This document shows positions 35,673 through 49,445 of a stretch of DNA of 64,000 bases, piece by piece. Both the position numbers and the translations under genes were made by a program. Under the pieces are notes generated by a model that saw only the letters and a program-made list of their open reading frames with translations, was not told the origin of the DNA and searched no databases. The stretch is from assembly GCF_029227915.1 (NCBI RefSeq), contig NC_079878.1:29849501-29913500 (forward strand), read 5' to 3'. The stretch comes from Hydractinia symbiolongicarpus. Its lineage: Eukaryota; Cnidaria; Hydrozoa; Anthoathecata; Hydractiniidae. The first letter of the stretch is position 1, and each line of letters opens with the position of its first letter.

Positions 35673-38100
35673 CATGAGACTTGTAGTTTTCAAAAAAGTT
35701 TTCATTCTTGATGAGACGCTTAATGAAAGGGGTTTAATTGCCGGCAAACGAAAACCCACGATTTCCCGTAAGTCCCGGGCTTGGCCTGTATAGTCGAATG
35801 TATACAAAGAAAGTACCCTGTGAGTAAACTCATTTACCGAACGATTTTTTAAATTATTTTTCCACCACTAAAACGCATGAGACTTGTAGTTTTCAAAAAA
35901 GTTTTCATTCATGATGAGATCCTGTAAGGGGTTTAATCGCCGGCAAACGAAAACCCACGATTTCCCGTAAATCCCGGGCTTGGCCCGTATAGTCGAATGT
36001 ATACAAAGAAAGAACCCTGTGAGTAAACTCATTTACCGAACGATTTTTTAAATTATTTTTTTACCACTAAAACGCATGAGACTTGTAGTTTTCAAAAAAG
36101 TTTTCATTCTTGATGAGACGCTTAATGAAAGGGGTTTAATCGCCGGCAAATGAAAACCCACGATTTCCCGTAAATCCCGGCCTTGGCCCGTATAGTCGAA
36201 TGTATACAAAGAAAGTACCCTGTGAGTAAACTCATTTCCAGAACGATTTTTTAAATTATTTTTTCACTACTAAAACGCATAAGACTTGTAGTTTTCAAAA
36301 ATGTTTTCATTTTTGATGAGACCCTGAATAAAAGAAGTTTAATCGCCGGCAAACAAAAACCCGCGATTTCCCGTAAATCCCGGGCTTGGCCCGTATAGTC
36401 GAATGTATGCAAAGAAAGTACCCTGTGAGTAAACTCATTTACCGAACGATTTTTTAAATTAATTTTCCACTACTAAAACGCATAAGACTTGTAGTTTTCA
36501 AAAATGTTTTCATTTTTGATGAGACCCTGAATAAAAGAAGTTTAATCGCCGGCAAACGAAAACCCGCGATTTCCCGTAAATCCCGGGCATGGCCCGTATA
36601 GTCGAATGTATACATAGAAAGTACCCAGGGAGTAAACTCATTTACCGACCGATTTTTTAAATTATTTTTCCACCACTAAAACGCATGAGACTTGTAGTTT
36701 TCACAAAAGTTTTCATTCTTGATGAGACGCTTAATAAAAGGAGTTTAATCGCCGGCAAACGAAGACCCGCCATTTCCCGTAAACCCAGGACTCGGCCCGT
36801 ATAGTCAAAAGTATACAAAGAAAGTACCCAGGGAGTAAACTCATTTCCCGAACGATTTTTTAAATTATTTTTCCACCACTAAAACGCATGAGACTTGTAG
36901 TTTTCAAAAAAGTTTTCATTCTTGATGAGACGCTTAATGAAAGGGGTTTAATTGCCGGCAAACGAAAACCCACGATTTCCCGTAAGTCCCGGGCTTGGCC
37001 TGTATAGTCGAATGTATACAAAGAAAGTACCCTGTGAGTAAACTCATTTACCGAACGATTTTTTAAATTATTTTTCCACCACTAAAACGCATGAGACTTG
37101 TAGTTTTCAAAAAAGTTTTCATTCATGATGAGATCCTGTAAGGGGTTTAATCGCCGGCAAACGAAAACCCACGATTTCCCGTAAATCCCGGGCTTGGCCC
37201 GTATAGTCGAATGTATACAAAGAAAGAACCCTGTGAGTAAACTCATTTACCGAACGATTTTTTAAATTATTTTTTTACCACTAAAACGCATGAGACTTGT
37301 AGTTTTCAAAAAAGTTTTCATTCTTGATGAGACGCTTAATGAAAGGGGTTTAATCGCCGGCAAATGAAAACCCACGATTTCCCGTAAATCCCGGCCTTGG
37401 CCCGTATAGTCGAATGTATACAAAGAAAGTACCCTGTGAGTAAACTCATTTCCAGAACGATTTTTTAAATTATTTTTTCACTACTAAAACGCATAAGACT
37501 TGTAGTTTTCAAAAATGTTTTCATTTTTGATGAGACCCTGAATAAAAGAAGTTTAATCGCCGGCAAACAAAAACCCGCGATTTCCCGTAAATCCCGGGCT
37601 TGGCCCGTATAGTCGAATGTATGCAAAGAAAGTACCCTGTGAGTAAACTCATTTACCGAACGATTTTTTAAATTAATTTTCCACTACTAAAACGCATAAG
37701 ACTTGTAGTTTTCAAAAATGTTTTCATTTTTGATGAGACCCTGAATAAAAGAAGTTTAATCGCCGGCAAACGAAAACCCGCGATTTCCCGTAAATCCCGG
37801 GCATGGCCCGTATAGTCGAATGTATACATAGAAAGTACCCAGGGAGTAAACTCATTTACCGACCGATTTTTTAAATTATTTTTCCACCACTAAAACGCAT
37901 GAGACTTGTAGTTTTCACAAAAGTTTTCATTCTTGATGAGACGCTTAATAAAAGGAGTTTAATCGCCGGCAAACGAAGACCCGCCATTTCCCGTAAACCC
38001 AGGACTCGGCCCGTATAGTCAAAAGTATACAAAGAAAGTACCCAGGGAGTAAACTCATTTCCCGAACGATTTTTTAAATTATTTTTCCACCACTAAAACG
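35673..38100 (+). repeat. Two tandem copies of a 6-mer HOR (1214 bp each)
   Basis: Copies are 35673-36886 and 36887-38100. Each starts with an A carrying TTGCCGGC, GTAAGTCCCGGG and GGCCTGTATAG. Then comes an A with CATGATGAGATCCTGTAAGG (four bases short), an A with CAAATGAAAACC and CCCGGCCTTGG, two B units (the second with GGGCATGGCCCG and TTACCGACCG), and a C-type unit with TTCACAAAAG. The two copies look nearly identical. Parts of the fourth to sixth units recur once more at about 38.43-38.9 kb. Confidence 0.88.
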
Positions 38101-39318
38101 CATGAGACTTGTAGTTTTCAAAAAAGTTTTCATTCTTGATGAGACGCTTAATGAAAGGGGTTTAATCGCCGGCAAACGAAAAACCACGATTTCCCGTAAA
38201 TCCCGGGCTTGGCCCGTATAGTCGAATGTATACAAAGAAAGTACCCAGGGAGTAAACTCATTTACCGAACGATTTTTTAAATTATTTTTCCACCACTAAA
38301 ACGCATGAGACTTGTAGTTTTCAAAAAAGTTTTCATTCTTGATGAGACGCTTAATGAAAGGGGTTTAATTGCCGGCAAACGAAAACCCACGATTTCCCGT
38401 AAATCCCGGGCTTGGCCCGTATAGTCGAATGTATGCAAAGAAAGTACCCTGTGAGTAAACTCATTTACCGAACGATTTTTTAAATTAATTTTCCACTACT
38501 AAAACGCATAAGACTTGTAGTTTACAAAAATGTTTTCATTTTTGATGAGACCCTGAATAAAAGAAGTTTAATCGCCGGCAAACGAAAACCCGCGATTTCC
38601 CGTAAATCCCGGGCATGGCCCGTATAGTCGAATGTATACATAGAAAGTACCCAGGGAGTAAACTCATTTACCGACCGATTTTTTAAATTATTTTTCCACC
38701 ACTAAAACGCATGAGACTTGTAGTTTTCAAAAAAGTTTTCATTCTTGATGAGACGCTTAATAAAAGGAGTTTAATCGCCGGCAAACGAAGACCCGCCATT
38801 TCCCGTAAACCCAGGACTCGGCCCGTATAGTCAAAAGTATACAAAGAAAGTACCCAGGGAGTAAACTCATTTCCCGAACGATTTTTTAAATTATTTTTTC
38901 ACTACTAAAACGCATAAGACTTGTAGTTTTCAAAAATGTTTTTATTTTTGATGAGACCCTGAATAAAAGCAGTTTAATCGCCGGCAAACGAAAACCCGCG
39001 ATTTCCCGTAAATCCCGGGCTTGGCCCGTATAGTAGAATATATACATAGAAAGTACCCAGGGAGTAAACTCATTTACCGAACGATTTTTTAAATTATTTT
39101 TCCACCACTAAACCGCATGAGACTTGTAGTTTTCAAAAAAGTTTTCATTCTTGATGAGACGCTTAATGAAAGGGGTTTAATCGCCGACAAACGAAAACCC
39201 ACGATTTCCCGTAAATCCCGGGCTTGGCCCGTATAGTCGAATGTATACAAAGAAAGTACCCTGTGAGTAAACTCATTTCCAGAAGGATTTTTTAAATTAT
39301 TTTTTCACTACTAAAACG
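38101..39318 (+). repeat. Transitional monomers between the 6-mer and 5-mer domains
   Basis: Six monomers: A with AAAAACCACG, A with TTGCCGGC ending like a B neighbour (GTATGC, TTAATTTTCCACTAC), B with GGGCATGG, a C-type unit, B with AAAAGCAGTTT and TAGTAGAATATATAC, and A starting after AAACCGC. The AAAAACC, AAAAGCAG and AAACCGC types reappear as members of the 10-mer near 42.5, 48.2 and 49.6 kb. Confidence 0.75.
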
Positions 39319-42300
39319 CATAAGACTTTTAGTTTTCAAAAATGTTTTCATTTTTGATGAGACCCTGAATAAAAGAAGTTTAATCGCCGGCAAACGAAAA
39401 CCCGCAATTTCCCGTAAATCCCGCTTGGCCCGTATAGTCGAATGTATACAAAGAAAGTACCCTGTGAGTAAACTCTTTACCGAACGATTTTTTAAATTAT
39501 TTTTTCACTACTAAAATGCATAAGACTTGTAGTTTTCAAAAATGTTTTCATTTTCGATGAGACCCTGAATAAAAGAAGTTTAATCGCCGGCAAACGAAAA
39601 CCCGCGATTTCCCGTAAATCCCGGGCTTGGCCCGTATAGTCGAATGTATACATAGAAAGTACCCAGGGAGTAAACTCATTTACCGAACAATTTTTTAAAT
39701 TATTTTTCCACCACTAAAACGCATGAGACTTGTAGTTTTCCAGAAAGTTTTCATTCTTGATGAGACGCTTAATAAAAGTAGTTTAATCGCCGGCAAACGA
39801 AGACCCGCCATTTCCCGTAAACCCAAGACTCGGCCCGTATAGTCAAAAGTATACAAAGAAAGTACCCAGGGAGTAAACTCATTTCCCGAACGATTTTTTA
39901 AAATATTTTTTCATCAATAAAACGCATGAGACTTGTAGTTTTCAGAAATGTTTTCATTTTTGATAAGACGTTTAATGAAAGTGGTTTAATCACCGGCAAA
40001 CGAAAACCCGCGATTTCCCGTAAATCCCGGGTTTGGCCCGTATAGTCGAATGTATACAAAGAAAGTACCCTGTGAGTAAACTCATTTCCAAAACGATTTT
40101 TTAAATTATCTTTTCACCACTAAAACGCATGAGACTTGTAGTTTTCAAAAATGTTTTCATTTTTGATGAGACGCTTAATGAAAGAGGTTTAATCGCCGGC
40201 AAACGGAAACCCACGATTTCCCGTAAATCCCGGGCTTGGCCCGTATAGTCGAATGTATACAAAGAAAGTACCCTGTGAGTAAACTCATTTCCAGAAGGAT
40301 TTTTTAAATTATTTTTTCACTACTAAAACGCATAAGACTTTTAGTTTTCAAAAATGTTTTCATTTTTGATGAGACCCTGAATAAAAGAAGTTTAATCGCC
40401 GGCAAACGAAAACCCGCAATTTCCCGTAAATCCCGCTTGGCCCGTATAGTCGAATGTATACAAAGAAAGTACCCTGTGAGTAAACTCTTTACCGAACGAT
40501 TTTTTAAATTATTTTTTCACTACTAAAATGCATAAGACTTGTAGTTTTCAAAAATGTTTTCATTTTCGATGAGACCCTGAATAAAAGAAGTTTAATCGCC
40601 GGCAAACGAAAACCCGCGATTTCCCGTAAATCCCGGGCTTGGCCCGTATAGTCGAATGTATACATAGAAAGTACCCAGGGAGTAAACTCATTTACCGAAC
40701 AATTTTTTAAATTATTTTTCCACCACTAAAACGCATGAGACTTGTAGTTTTCCAGAAAGTTTTCATTCTTGATGAGACGCTTAATAAAAGTAGTTTAATC
40801 GCCGGCAAACGAAGACCCGCCATTTCCCGTAAACCCAAGACTCGGCCCGTATAGTCAAAAGTATACAAAGAAAGTACCCAGGGAGTAAACTCATTTCCCG
40901 AACGATTTTTTAAAATATTTTTTCATCAATAAAACGCATGAGACTTGTAGTTTTCAGAAATGTTTTCATTTTTGATAAGACGTTTAATGAAAGTGGTTTA
41001 ATCACCGGCAAACGAAAACCCGCGATTTCCCGTAAATCCCGGGTTTGGCCCGTATAGTCGAATGTATACAAAGAAAGTACCCTGTGAGTAAACTCATTTC
41101 CAAAACGATTTTTTAAATTATCTTTTCACCACTAAAACGCATGAGACTTGTAGTTTTCAAAAATGTTTTCATTTTTGATGAGACGCTTAATGAAAGAGGT
41201 TTAATCGCCGGCAAACGGAAACCCACGATTTCCCGTAAATCCCGGGCTTGGCCCGTATAGTCGAATGTATACAAAGAAAGTACCCTGTGAGTAAACTCAT
41301 TTCCAGAAGGATTTTTTAAATTATTTTTTCACTACTAAAACGCATAAGACTTTTAGTTTTCAAAAATGTTTTCATTTTTGATGAGACCCTGAATAAAAGA
41401 AGTTTAATCGCCGGCAAACGAAAACCCGCAATTTCCCGTAAATCCCGCTTGGCCCGTATAGTCGAATGTATACAAAGAAAGTACCCTGTGAGTAAACTCT
41501 TTACCGAACGATTTTTTAAACTATTTTTTCACTACTAAAACGCATAAGACTTGTAGTTTTCAAAAATGTTTTCATTTTTGATGAGACCCTGAATAAAAGA
41601 AGTTTAATCGCCGGCAAACGAAAACCCGCGATTTCCCGTAAATCCCGGGCTTGGCCCGTATAGTCGAATGTATACATAGAAAGTACCCAGGGAGTAAACT
41701 CATTTACCGAACGATTTTTTAAATTATTTTTCCACCACTAAAACGCATGAGACTTGTAGTTTTCCAGAAAGTTTTCATTCTTGATGAGACGCTTAATAAA
41801 AGTAGTTTAATCGCCGGCAAACGAAGACCCGCCATTTCCCGTAAACCCAAGACTCGGCCCGTATAGTCAAAAGTATACAAAGAAAGTACCCAGGGAGTAA
41901 ACTCATTTCCCGAACGATTTTTTAAAATATTTTTTCATCAATAAAACGCATGAGACTTGTAGTTTTCAGAAATGTTTTCATTTTTGATAAGACGTTTAAT
42001 GAAAGTGGTTTAATCACCGGCAAACGAAAACCCACGATTTCCCGTAAATCCCGGGTTTGGCCCGTATAGTCGAATGTATACAAAGAAAGTACCCTGTGAG
42101 TAAACTCATTTCCAAAACGATTTTTTAAATTATCTTTTCACCACTAAAACGCATGAGACTTGTAGTTTTCAAAAATGTTTTCATTTTTGATGAGACGCTT
42201 AATGAAAGAGGTTTAATCGCCGGCAAACGAGAACCCGCGACTTCCCGTAAATCCCGGGCTTGGCCCGTATAGTCGAATGTATACATAGAAAGTACCCAGG

Positions 42301-42354
42301 GAGTAAACTCATTTACCGACCGATTTTTTAAATTATTTTTCCACCACTAAAACG
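39319..42354 (+). repeat. Three tandem copies of a 5-mer HOR (1012 bp each)
   Basis: Copies start at 39319, 40331 and 41343. Order is a short B (200 bp, CATAAGACTTTTAG, AATCCCGCTTGG, AACTCTTTACC), B, C (TTCCAGAAAG, AAAAGTAG, ending TTTTTTCATCAATAAAACG), D (GACGTTTAATG, AATCACCGGC) and E (AATGAAAGAGG). The 1012 bp length is five monomers minus the two-base and one-base deletions of the short B. The third copy diverges in its last 130 bp, where E has GAGAACCCGCGACTT and continues CATAG, CAGGGAG. Confidence 0.9.
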
Positions 42355-44381
42355 CATGAGACTTGTAGTTTTCAAAAAAGTTTTCATTCTTGATGAGACG
42401 GTTAATAAAAGGAGTTTAATCGCCGGCAAACGAAGACCCGCCATTTCCCGTAATCCCAGGACTCGGCCCGTATAGTCAAAAGTATACAAAGAAAGTACCC
42501 AGGGAGTAAACTCATTTCCCGAACGATTTTTTAAATTATTTTTCCACCACTAAAACGCATGAGACTTGTAGTTTTCAAAAAAGTTTTCATTCTTGATGAG
42601 ACGCTTAATGAAAGGGGTTTAATCGCCGGCAAACGAAAAACCACGATTTCCCGTAAATCCCGGGCTTGGCCCGTATAGTCGAATGTATACAAAGAAAGTA
42701 CCCAGGGAGTAAACTCATTTACCGAACGAATTTTTAAATTATTTTTCCAGCACTAAAACGCATGAGACTTGTAGTTTTCAAAAAAGTTTTAATTCTTGAT
42801 GAGACGCTTAATGAAAGGGGTTTAATTGCCGGCAAACGAAAACCCACGATTTCCCGTAAATCCCGGGCTTGGCCCGTATAGTCGAATGTATACAAGGAAA
42901 GTACCCTGTGAGTAAACTCATTTACCGAACGTTTTTTTAAATTATTTTTTCACTACTAAAACGCATAAGACTTGTAGTTTTCAAAAATGTTTTCATTTTT
43001 GATGAGACCCTGAATAAAAGCAGTTTAATCGCCGGCAAACGAAAACCCGCGATTTCCCGTAAATCCCGGGCTTGGCCCGTATAGTAGAATGTATACATAG
43101 AAAGTACCCAGGGAGTAAACTCATTTACCGAACGATTTTTTAAATTATTTTTCCACCACTAAACCGCATGAGACTTGTAGTTTTCAAAAAAGTTTTCATT
43201 CTTGATGAGACGCTTAATGAAAGGGGTTTAATCGCCGGCAAACGAAAACCCACGATTTCCCGTAAATCCCGGGCTTGGCCCGTATAGTCGAATGTATACA
43301 AAGAAAGTACCCTGTGAGTAAACTCATTTCCAGAAGGATTTTTTAAATTATTTTTTCACTACTAAAACGCATAAGACTTTTAGTTTTCAAAAATGTTTTC
43401 ATTTTTGATGAGACCCTGAATAAAAGAAGTTTAATCGCCGGCAAACGAAAACCCGCAATTTCCCGTAAATCCCGCTTGGCCCGTATAGTCGAATGTATAC
43501 AAAGAAAGTACCCTGTGAGTAAACTCTTTACCGAACGATTTTTTAAATTATTTTTTCACTACTAAAACGCATAAGACTTGTAGTTTTCAAAAATGTTTTC
43601 GTTTTTGATGAGACCCTGAATAAAAGAAGTTTAATCGCCGGCAAACGAAAACCCGCGATTTCCCGGAAATCCCGGGCTTGGCCCGTATAGTCGAATGTAT
43701 ACATAGAAAGTACCCAGGGATTAAACTCATTTACCGAACGATTTTTTAAATTATTTTTCCACCACTAAAACGCATGAGACTTGTAGTTTTCCAGAAAGTT
43801 TTCATTCTTGATGAGACGCTTAATAAAAGGAGTTTAATCGCCGGCAAACGAAGACCCGCCATTTCCCGTAAACCCAAGACTCGGCCCGTATAGTCAAAAG
43901 TATACAAAGAAAGTACCCAGGGAGTAAACTCATTTCCTGAACGATTTTTTAAAATATTTTTTCATCACTAAAACGCATGAGACTTGTAGTTTTCAGAAAT
44001 GTTTTCATTTTTGATAAGACGTTTAATGAAAGTGGTTTAATCACCGGCAAACGAAAACCCGCGATTTCTCGTAAATTCCGGGTTTGGCCCGTATAGTCGA
44101 ATGTATACAAAGAAAGTACCCTGTGAGTAAACTCATTTCCAAAACGATTTTTTAAATTATCTTTTCACCACTAAAACGCATGAGACTTGTAGTTTTCAAA
44201 AATGTTTTCATTTTTGATGAGACGCCTAATGAAAGAGGTTTAATCGCCGGCAAACGAGAACCCGCGACTTCCCGTAAATCCCGGGCTTGGCCCGTATAGT
44301 CGAATGTATACAAAGAAAGTACCCTGTGAGTAAACTCATTTACCGAACGATTTTTTAAATTATTTTTCCACCACTAAAACG
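42355..44381 (+). repeat. 10-mer HOR (2027 bp), order C-A-A-B-A-Bshort-B-C-D-E, copy 1
   Basis: Marked members are C (GACGGTTAATAAAAGG), A (AAAAACCACG), A after TTTTTCCAGCAC with TTTTAATTCTTG, B (AAAAGCAG, TAGTAGAATG), A after AAACCGC, the 200 bp short B at 43370, B with CCCGGAAATCCC, C, D (GACGTTTAATG) and E (GACGCCTAATGAAAGAGG). The last five equal the 5-mer of 39.3-42.3 kb. The whole order recurs at 49446-51472. Confidence 0.85.
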
Positions 44382-47300
44382 CATGAGACTTGTAGTTTTC
44401 AAAAAAGTTTTCATTCTTGATGAGACGCATAATGAAAGGGGTTTAATCGCCGGCAAACGAAAACCCACGATTTCCCGTAAATCCCGGGCTTGGCCCGTAT
44501 AGTCGAATGTATACAAAGAAAGTACCCTGTGAGTAAACTCATTTCCAGAACGATTTTTTAAATGATAATTTCACTACTAAAACGCATAAGACTTGTAGTT
44601 TTCAAGAATGTTTTCATTTTTGATGAGACCCTGAATAAAAGAAGTTTAATCGCCGGCAAACGAAAACCCGCGATTTCCCGTAAATCCCGGGCTTGGCCCG
44701 TATAGTCGAATGTATACAAAGAAAGTACCCTGTGAGTAAACTCATTTACCGAACGATTTTTTAAATTATTTTTTCACTACTAAAACGCATAAGACTTGTA
44801 GTTTTCAAAAATGTTTTCATTTTTGATGAGACCCTGAATAAAAGAAGTTTAAACGCCGGCAAACGAAAACCCGCGATTTCCCGTAAATCCCGGGCTTGGC
44901 CCGTATAGTCGAATGTATACATAGAAAGTACCCTGTGAGTAAACTCATTTCCAAAACGATTTTTTAAATTATCTTTTCACCACTAAAACGCATGAGACTT
45001 GTAGTTTTCAAAAATGTTTTCATTTTTGATGAGACGCTTAATGAAAGAGGTTTAATCGCCGGCAAACGAAAACCCACGATTTCCCGTAAATCCCGGGCTT
45101 GGCCCGTATAGTCGAATGTATACAAAGAAAGTACCCTGTGAGTAAACTCATTTCCAGAAGGATTTTTTAAATTATTTTTTCACTACTAAAACGCATAAGA
45201 CTTTTAGTTTTCAAAAATGTTTTCATTTTTGATGAGACCCTGAATAAAAGAAGTTTAATCGCCGGCAAACGAAAACCCGCAATTTCCCGTAAATCCCGCT
45301 TGGCCCGTATAGTCGAATGTATACAAAGAAAGTACCCTGTGAGTAAACTCTTTACCGAACGATTTTTTAAATTATTTTTTCACTACTAAAACGCATAAGA
45401 CTTGTAGTTTTCACAAATGTTTTCATTTTTGATGAGACCCTGAATAAAAGAAGTTTAATCGCCGGCAAACGAAAACCCGCGATTTCCCGTAAATCCCGGG
45501 CTTGGCCCGTATAGTCGAATGTATACATAGAAAGTACCCAGGGAGTAAACTCATTTACCGAACGATTTTTTAAATTATTTTTCCACCACTAAAACGCATG
45601 AGACTTGTAGTTTTCCAGAAAGTTTTCATTCTTGATGAGACGCTTAATAAAAGTAGTTTAATCGCCGGCAAACGAAGACCCGCCATTTCCCGTAAACCCA
45701 AGACTCGGCCCGTATAGTCAAAAGTATACAAAGAAAGTACCCAGGGAGTAAACTCATTTCTCGAACGATTTTTTAAAATATTTTTTCATCAATAAAACGC
45801 ATGAGACTTGTAGTTTTCAAAAATGTTTTCATTTTTGATGAGACGCTTAATGAAAGAGGTTTAATCGCCGGCAAACGAGAACCCGCGACTTCCCGTAAAT
45901 CCCGGGCTTGGCCCGTATAGTCGAATGTATACATAGAAAGTACCCAGGGAGTAAACTCATTTACCGACCGATTTTTTAAATTATTTTTCCACCACTAAAA
46001 CGCATGAGACTTGTAGTTTTCAAAAATGTTTTCATTTTTGATGAGACGCTTAATGAAAGAGGTTTAATCGCCGGCAAACGAGGACCCGCGACTTCCCGTA
46101 AATCCCGGGCTTGGCCCGTATAGTCGAATGTATACATAGAAAGTACCCAGGGAGTAAACTCATTTACCGACCGATTTTTTAAATTATTTTTCCACCACTA
46201 AAACGCATGAGACTTGTAGTTTTCAAAAAAGTTTTCATTCTTGATGAGACGCTTAATGAAAGGGGTTTAATCGCCGGCAAACGAAGACCCACGATTTCCC
46301 GTAAATCCCGGGCTTGGCCCGTATAGTCAAAAGTATACAAAGAAAGTACCCAGGGAGTAAACTCATTTCCCGAACGATTTTTTAAATTATTTTTCCACCA
46401 CTAAAACGCATGAGACTTGTAGTTTTCAAAAAAGTTTTCATTCTTGATGAGACGCTTAATGAAAGGGGTTTAATCTCCGGCAAACGAAAAACCACGATTT
46501 CCCGTAAATCCCGGGCTTGGCCCGTATAGTCGAATGTATACAAAGAAAGTACCCAGGGAGTAAACTCATTTACCGAACGATTTTTTAAATTATTTTTTCA
46601 CTACTAAAACGCATAAGACTTGTAGTTTTCAAAAAAGTTTTCATTCTTGATGAGACGCTTAATGAAAGGGGTTTAATCGCCGGCAAACGAAAACCCACGA
46701 TTTCCCGTAAATCCCGGGCTTGGCCCGTATAGTCGAATGTATACAAAGAAAGTACCTTGTGAGTAAACTCATTTCCAGAAGGATTTTTTAAATTATTTTT
46801 TCACTACTAAAACGCATAAGACTTTTAGTTTTCAAAAATGTTTTCATTTTTGATGAGACCCTGAATAAAAGAAGTTTAATCGCCGGCAAACGAAAACCCG
46901 CAATTTCCCGTAAATCCCGCTTGGCCCGTATAGTCGAATGTATACAAAGAAAGTACCCTGTGAGTAAACTCTTTACCGAACGATTTTTTAAATTATTTTT
47001 TCACTACTAAAACGCATAAGACTTGTAGTTTTCAAAAATGTTTTCATTTTTGATGAGACCCTGAATAAAAGAAGTTTAATCGCCGGCAAACGAAAACCCG
47101 CAATTTCCCGTAAATCCCGCTTGGCCCGTATAGTCGAATGTATACAAAGAAAGTACCCTGTGAGTAAACTCTTTACCGAACGATTTTTTAAATTATTTTT
47201 TCACTACTAAAACGCATAAGACTTGTAGTTTTCAAAAATGTTTTCATTTTTGATGAGACCCTGAATAAAAGAAGTTTAATCGCCGGCAAACGAAAACCCG

Positions 47301-47823
47301 CGATTTCCCGTAAATCCCGGGCTTGGCCCGTATAGTCGAATGTATACATAGAAAGTACCCAGGGAGTAAACTCATTTACCGAACGATTTTTTAAATTATT
47401 TTTCCACCACTAAAACGCATGAGACTTGTAGTTTTCAAAAATGTTTTCATTTTTGATGAGACGCTTAATAAAAGTAGTTTAATCGCCGGCAAACGAAGAC
47501 CCGCCATTTCCCGTAAACCCAAGACTCGGCCCGTATAGTCAAAAGTATACAAAGAAAGTACCCAGGGAGTAAACTCATTTCCCGATCGATTTTTTAAAAT
47601 ATTTTTTCATCAATAAAACGCATGAGACTTGTAGTTTTCAGAAATGTTTTCATTTTTGATAAGACGTTTAATGAAAGTGGTTTAATCACCGGCAAACGAA
47701 AACCCGCGATTTCCCGTAAATCCCGGGTTTGGCCCGTATAGTCGAATGTATACAAAGAAAGTACCCTGTGAGTAAACTCATTTCCAAAACGATTTTTTAA
47801 ATTATCTTTTCACCACTAAAACG
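44382..47823 (+). repeat. Rearranged 5-mer/10-mer derivatives
   Basis: Short B monomers (AATCCCGCTTGG) occur at 45194, 46815 and 47015. The last two are a direct tandem duplication of a 200 bp unit. At about 45800 a C unit with a CATCAATAAAACG end is followed directly by E, skipping D, and E is then repeated at 46003. At 47418 an E-like left half (TCAAAAATG, GATGAGACGCTTAAT) continues as C (AAAAGTAG, GAAGACCCGCC). Three A-type units at 46206-46814 include hybrids. These are the products expected of repeated unequal exchange. Confidence 0.7.
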
Positions 47824-49242
47824 CATGAGACTTGTAGTTTTCAAAAATGTTTTCATTTTTGATGAGACGCTTAATGAAAGAGGTTTAATCGCCGGCAAAC
47901 GAGAACCCGCGACTTCCCGTAAATCCCGGGCTTGGCCCGTATAGTCGAATGTATACATAGAAAGTACCCAGGGAGTAAACTCATTTACCGACCGATTTTT
48001 TAAATTATTTTTCCACCACTAAAACGCATGAGACTTGTAGTTTTCAAAAAAGTTTTCATTCTTGATGAGACGCTTAATAAAAGGAGTTTAATCGCCGGCA
48101 AACGAAGACCCGCCATTTCCCGTAAACCCAGGACTCGGCCCGTATAGTCAAAAGTATACAAAGAAAGTACCCAGGGAGTAAACTCATTTCCCGAACGATT
48201 TTTTAAATTATTTTTCCACCACTAAAACGCATGAGACTTGTAGTTTTCAAAAAAGTTTTCATTCTTGATGAGACGCTTAATGAAAGGGGTTTAATCGCCG
48301 GCAAACGAAAAACCACGATTTCCCGTAAATCCCGGGCTTGGCCCGTATAGTCGAATGTATACAAAGAAAGTACCCAGGGAGTAAACTCATTTCCAGAACG
48401 AATTTTTAAATTATTTTTCCAGCACTAAAACGCATGAGACTTGTAGTTTTCAAAAAAGTTTTAATTCTTGATGAGACGCTTAATGAAAGGGGTTTAATTG
48501 CCGGCAAACGAAAACCCACGATTTCCCGTAAATCCCGGGCTTGGCCCGTATAGTCGAATGTATACAAGGAAAGTACCCTGTGAGTAAACTCATTTACCGA
48601 ACGATTTTTTAAATTATTTTTTCACTACTAAAACGCATAAGACTTGTAGTTTTCAAAAATGTTTTCATTTTTGATGAGACCCTGAATAAAAGCAGTTTAA
48701 TCGCCGGCAAACGAAAGCCCGCGATTTCCCGTAAATCCCGGGCTTGGCCCGTATAGTAGAATGTATACATAGAAAGTACCCAGGGAGTAAACTCATTTAC
48801 CGAACGATTTTTTAAATTATTTTTCCACCACTAAACCGCATGAGACTTGTAGTTTTCAAAAAAGTTTTCATTCTTGATGAGACGCTTAATGAAAGGGGTT
48901 TAATCGCCGGCAAACGAAAACCCACGATTTCCCGTAAGTCCCGGGCTTGGCCCGTATAGTCGAATGTATACAAAGAAAGTACCCTGTGAGTAAACTCATT
49001 TCCAGAAGGATTTTTTAAATTATTTTTTCACTACTAAAACGCATAAGACTTTTAGTTTTCAAAAATGTTTTCATTTTTGATGAAACCCTGAATAAAAGAA
49101 GTTTAATCGCCGGCAAACGAAAACCCGCAATTTCCCGTAAATCCCGCTTGGCCCGTATAGTCGAATGTATACAAAGAAAGTACCCTGTGAGTAAACTCAT
49201 TTCCAAAACGATTTTTTAAGTTATCTTTTCACCACTAAAACG
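47824..49242 (+). repeat. 7-mer derivative of the 10-mer (1419 bp)
   Basis: Order is E, C, A, A, B, A, then a hybrid at 49042 that starts as the short B (CATAAGACTTTTAG, AATCCCGCTTGG) and ends as D (TTCCAAAACG, TTATCTTTTCACC). The next unit is E at 49243. Compared with the 10-mer, the B, C and most of D between short B and E are missing, so the hybrid marks a three-monomer deletion. Confidence 0.8.
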
Positions 49243-49445
49243 CATGAGACTTGTAGTTTTCAAAAATGTTTTCATTTTTGATGAGACGCTTAATGAAAGA
49301 GGTTTAATCGCCGGCAAACGAGAACCCGCGACTTCCCGTAAATCCCGGGCTTGGCCCGTATAGTCGAATGTATACATAGAAAGTACCCAGGCAGTAAACT
49401 CATTTACCGACCGATTTTTTAAATTATTTTTCCACCACTAAAACG

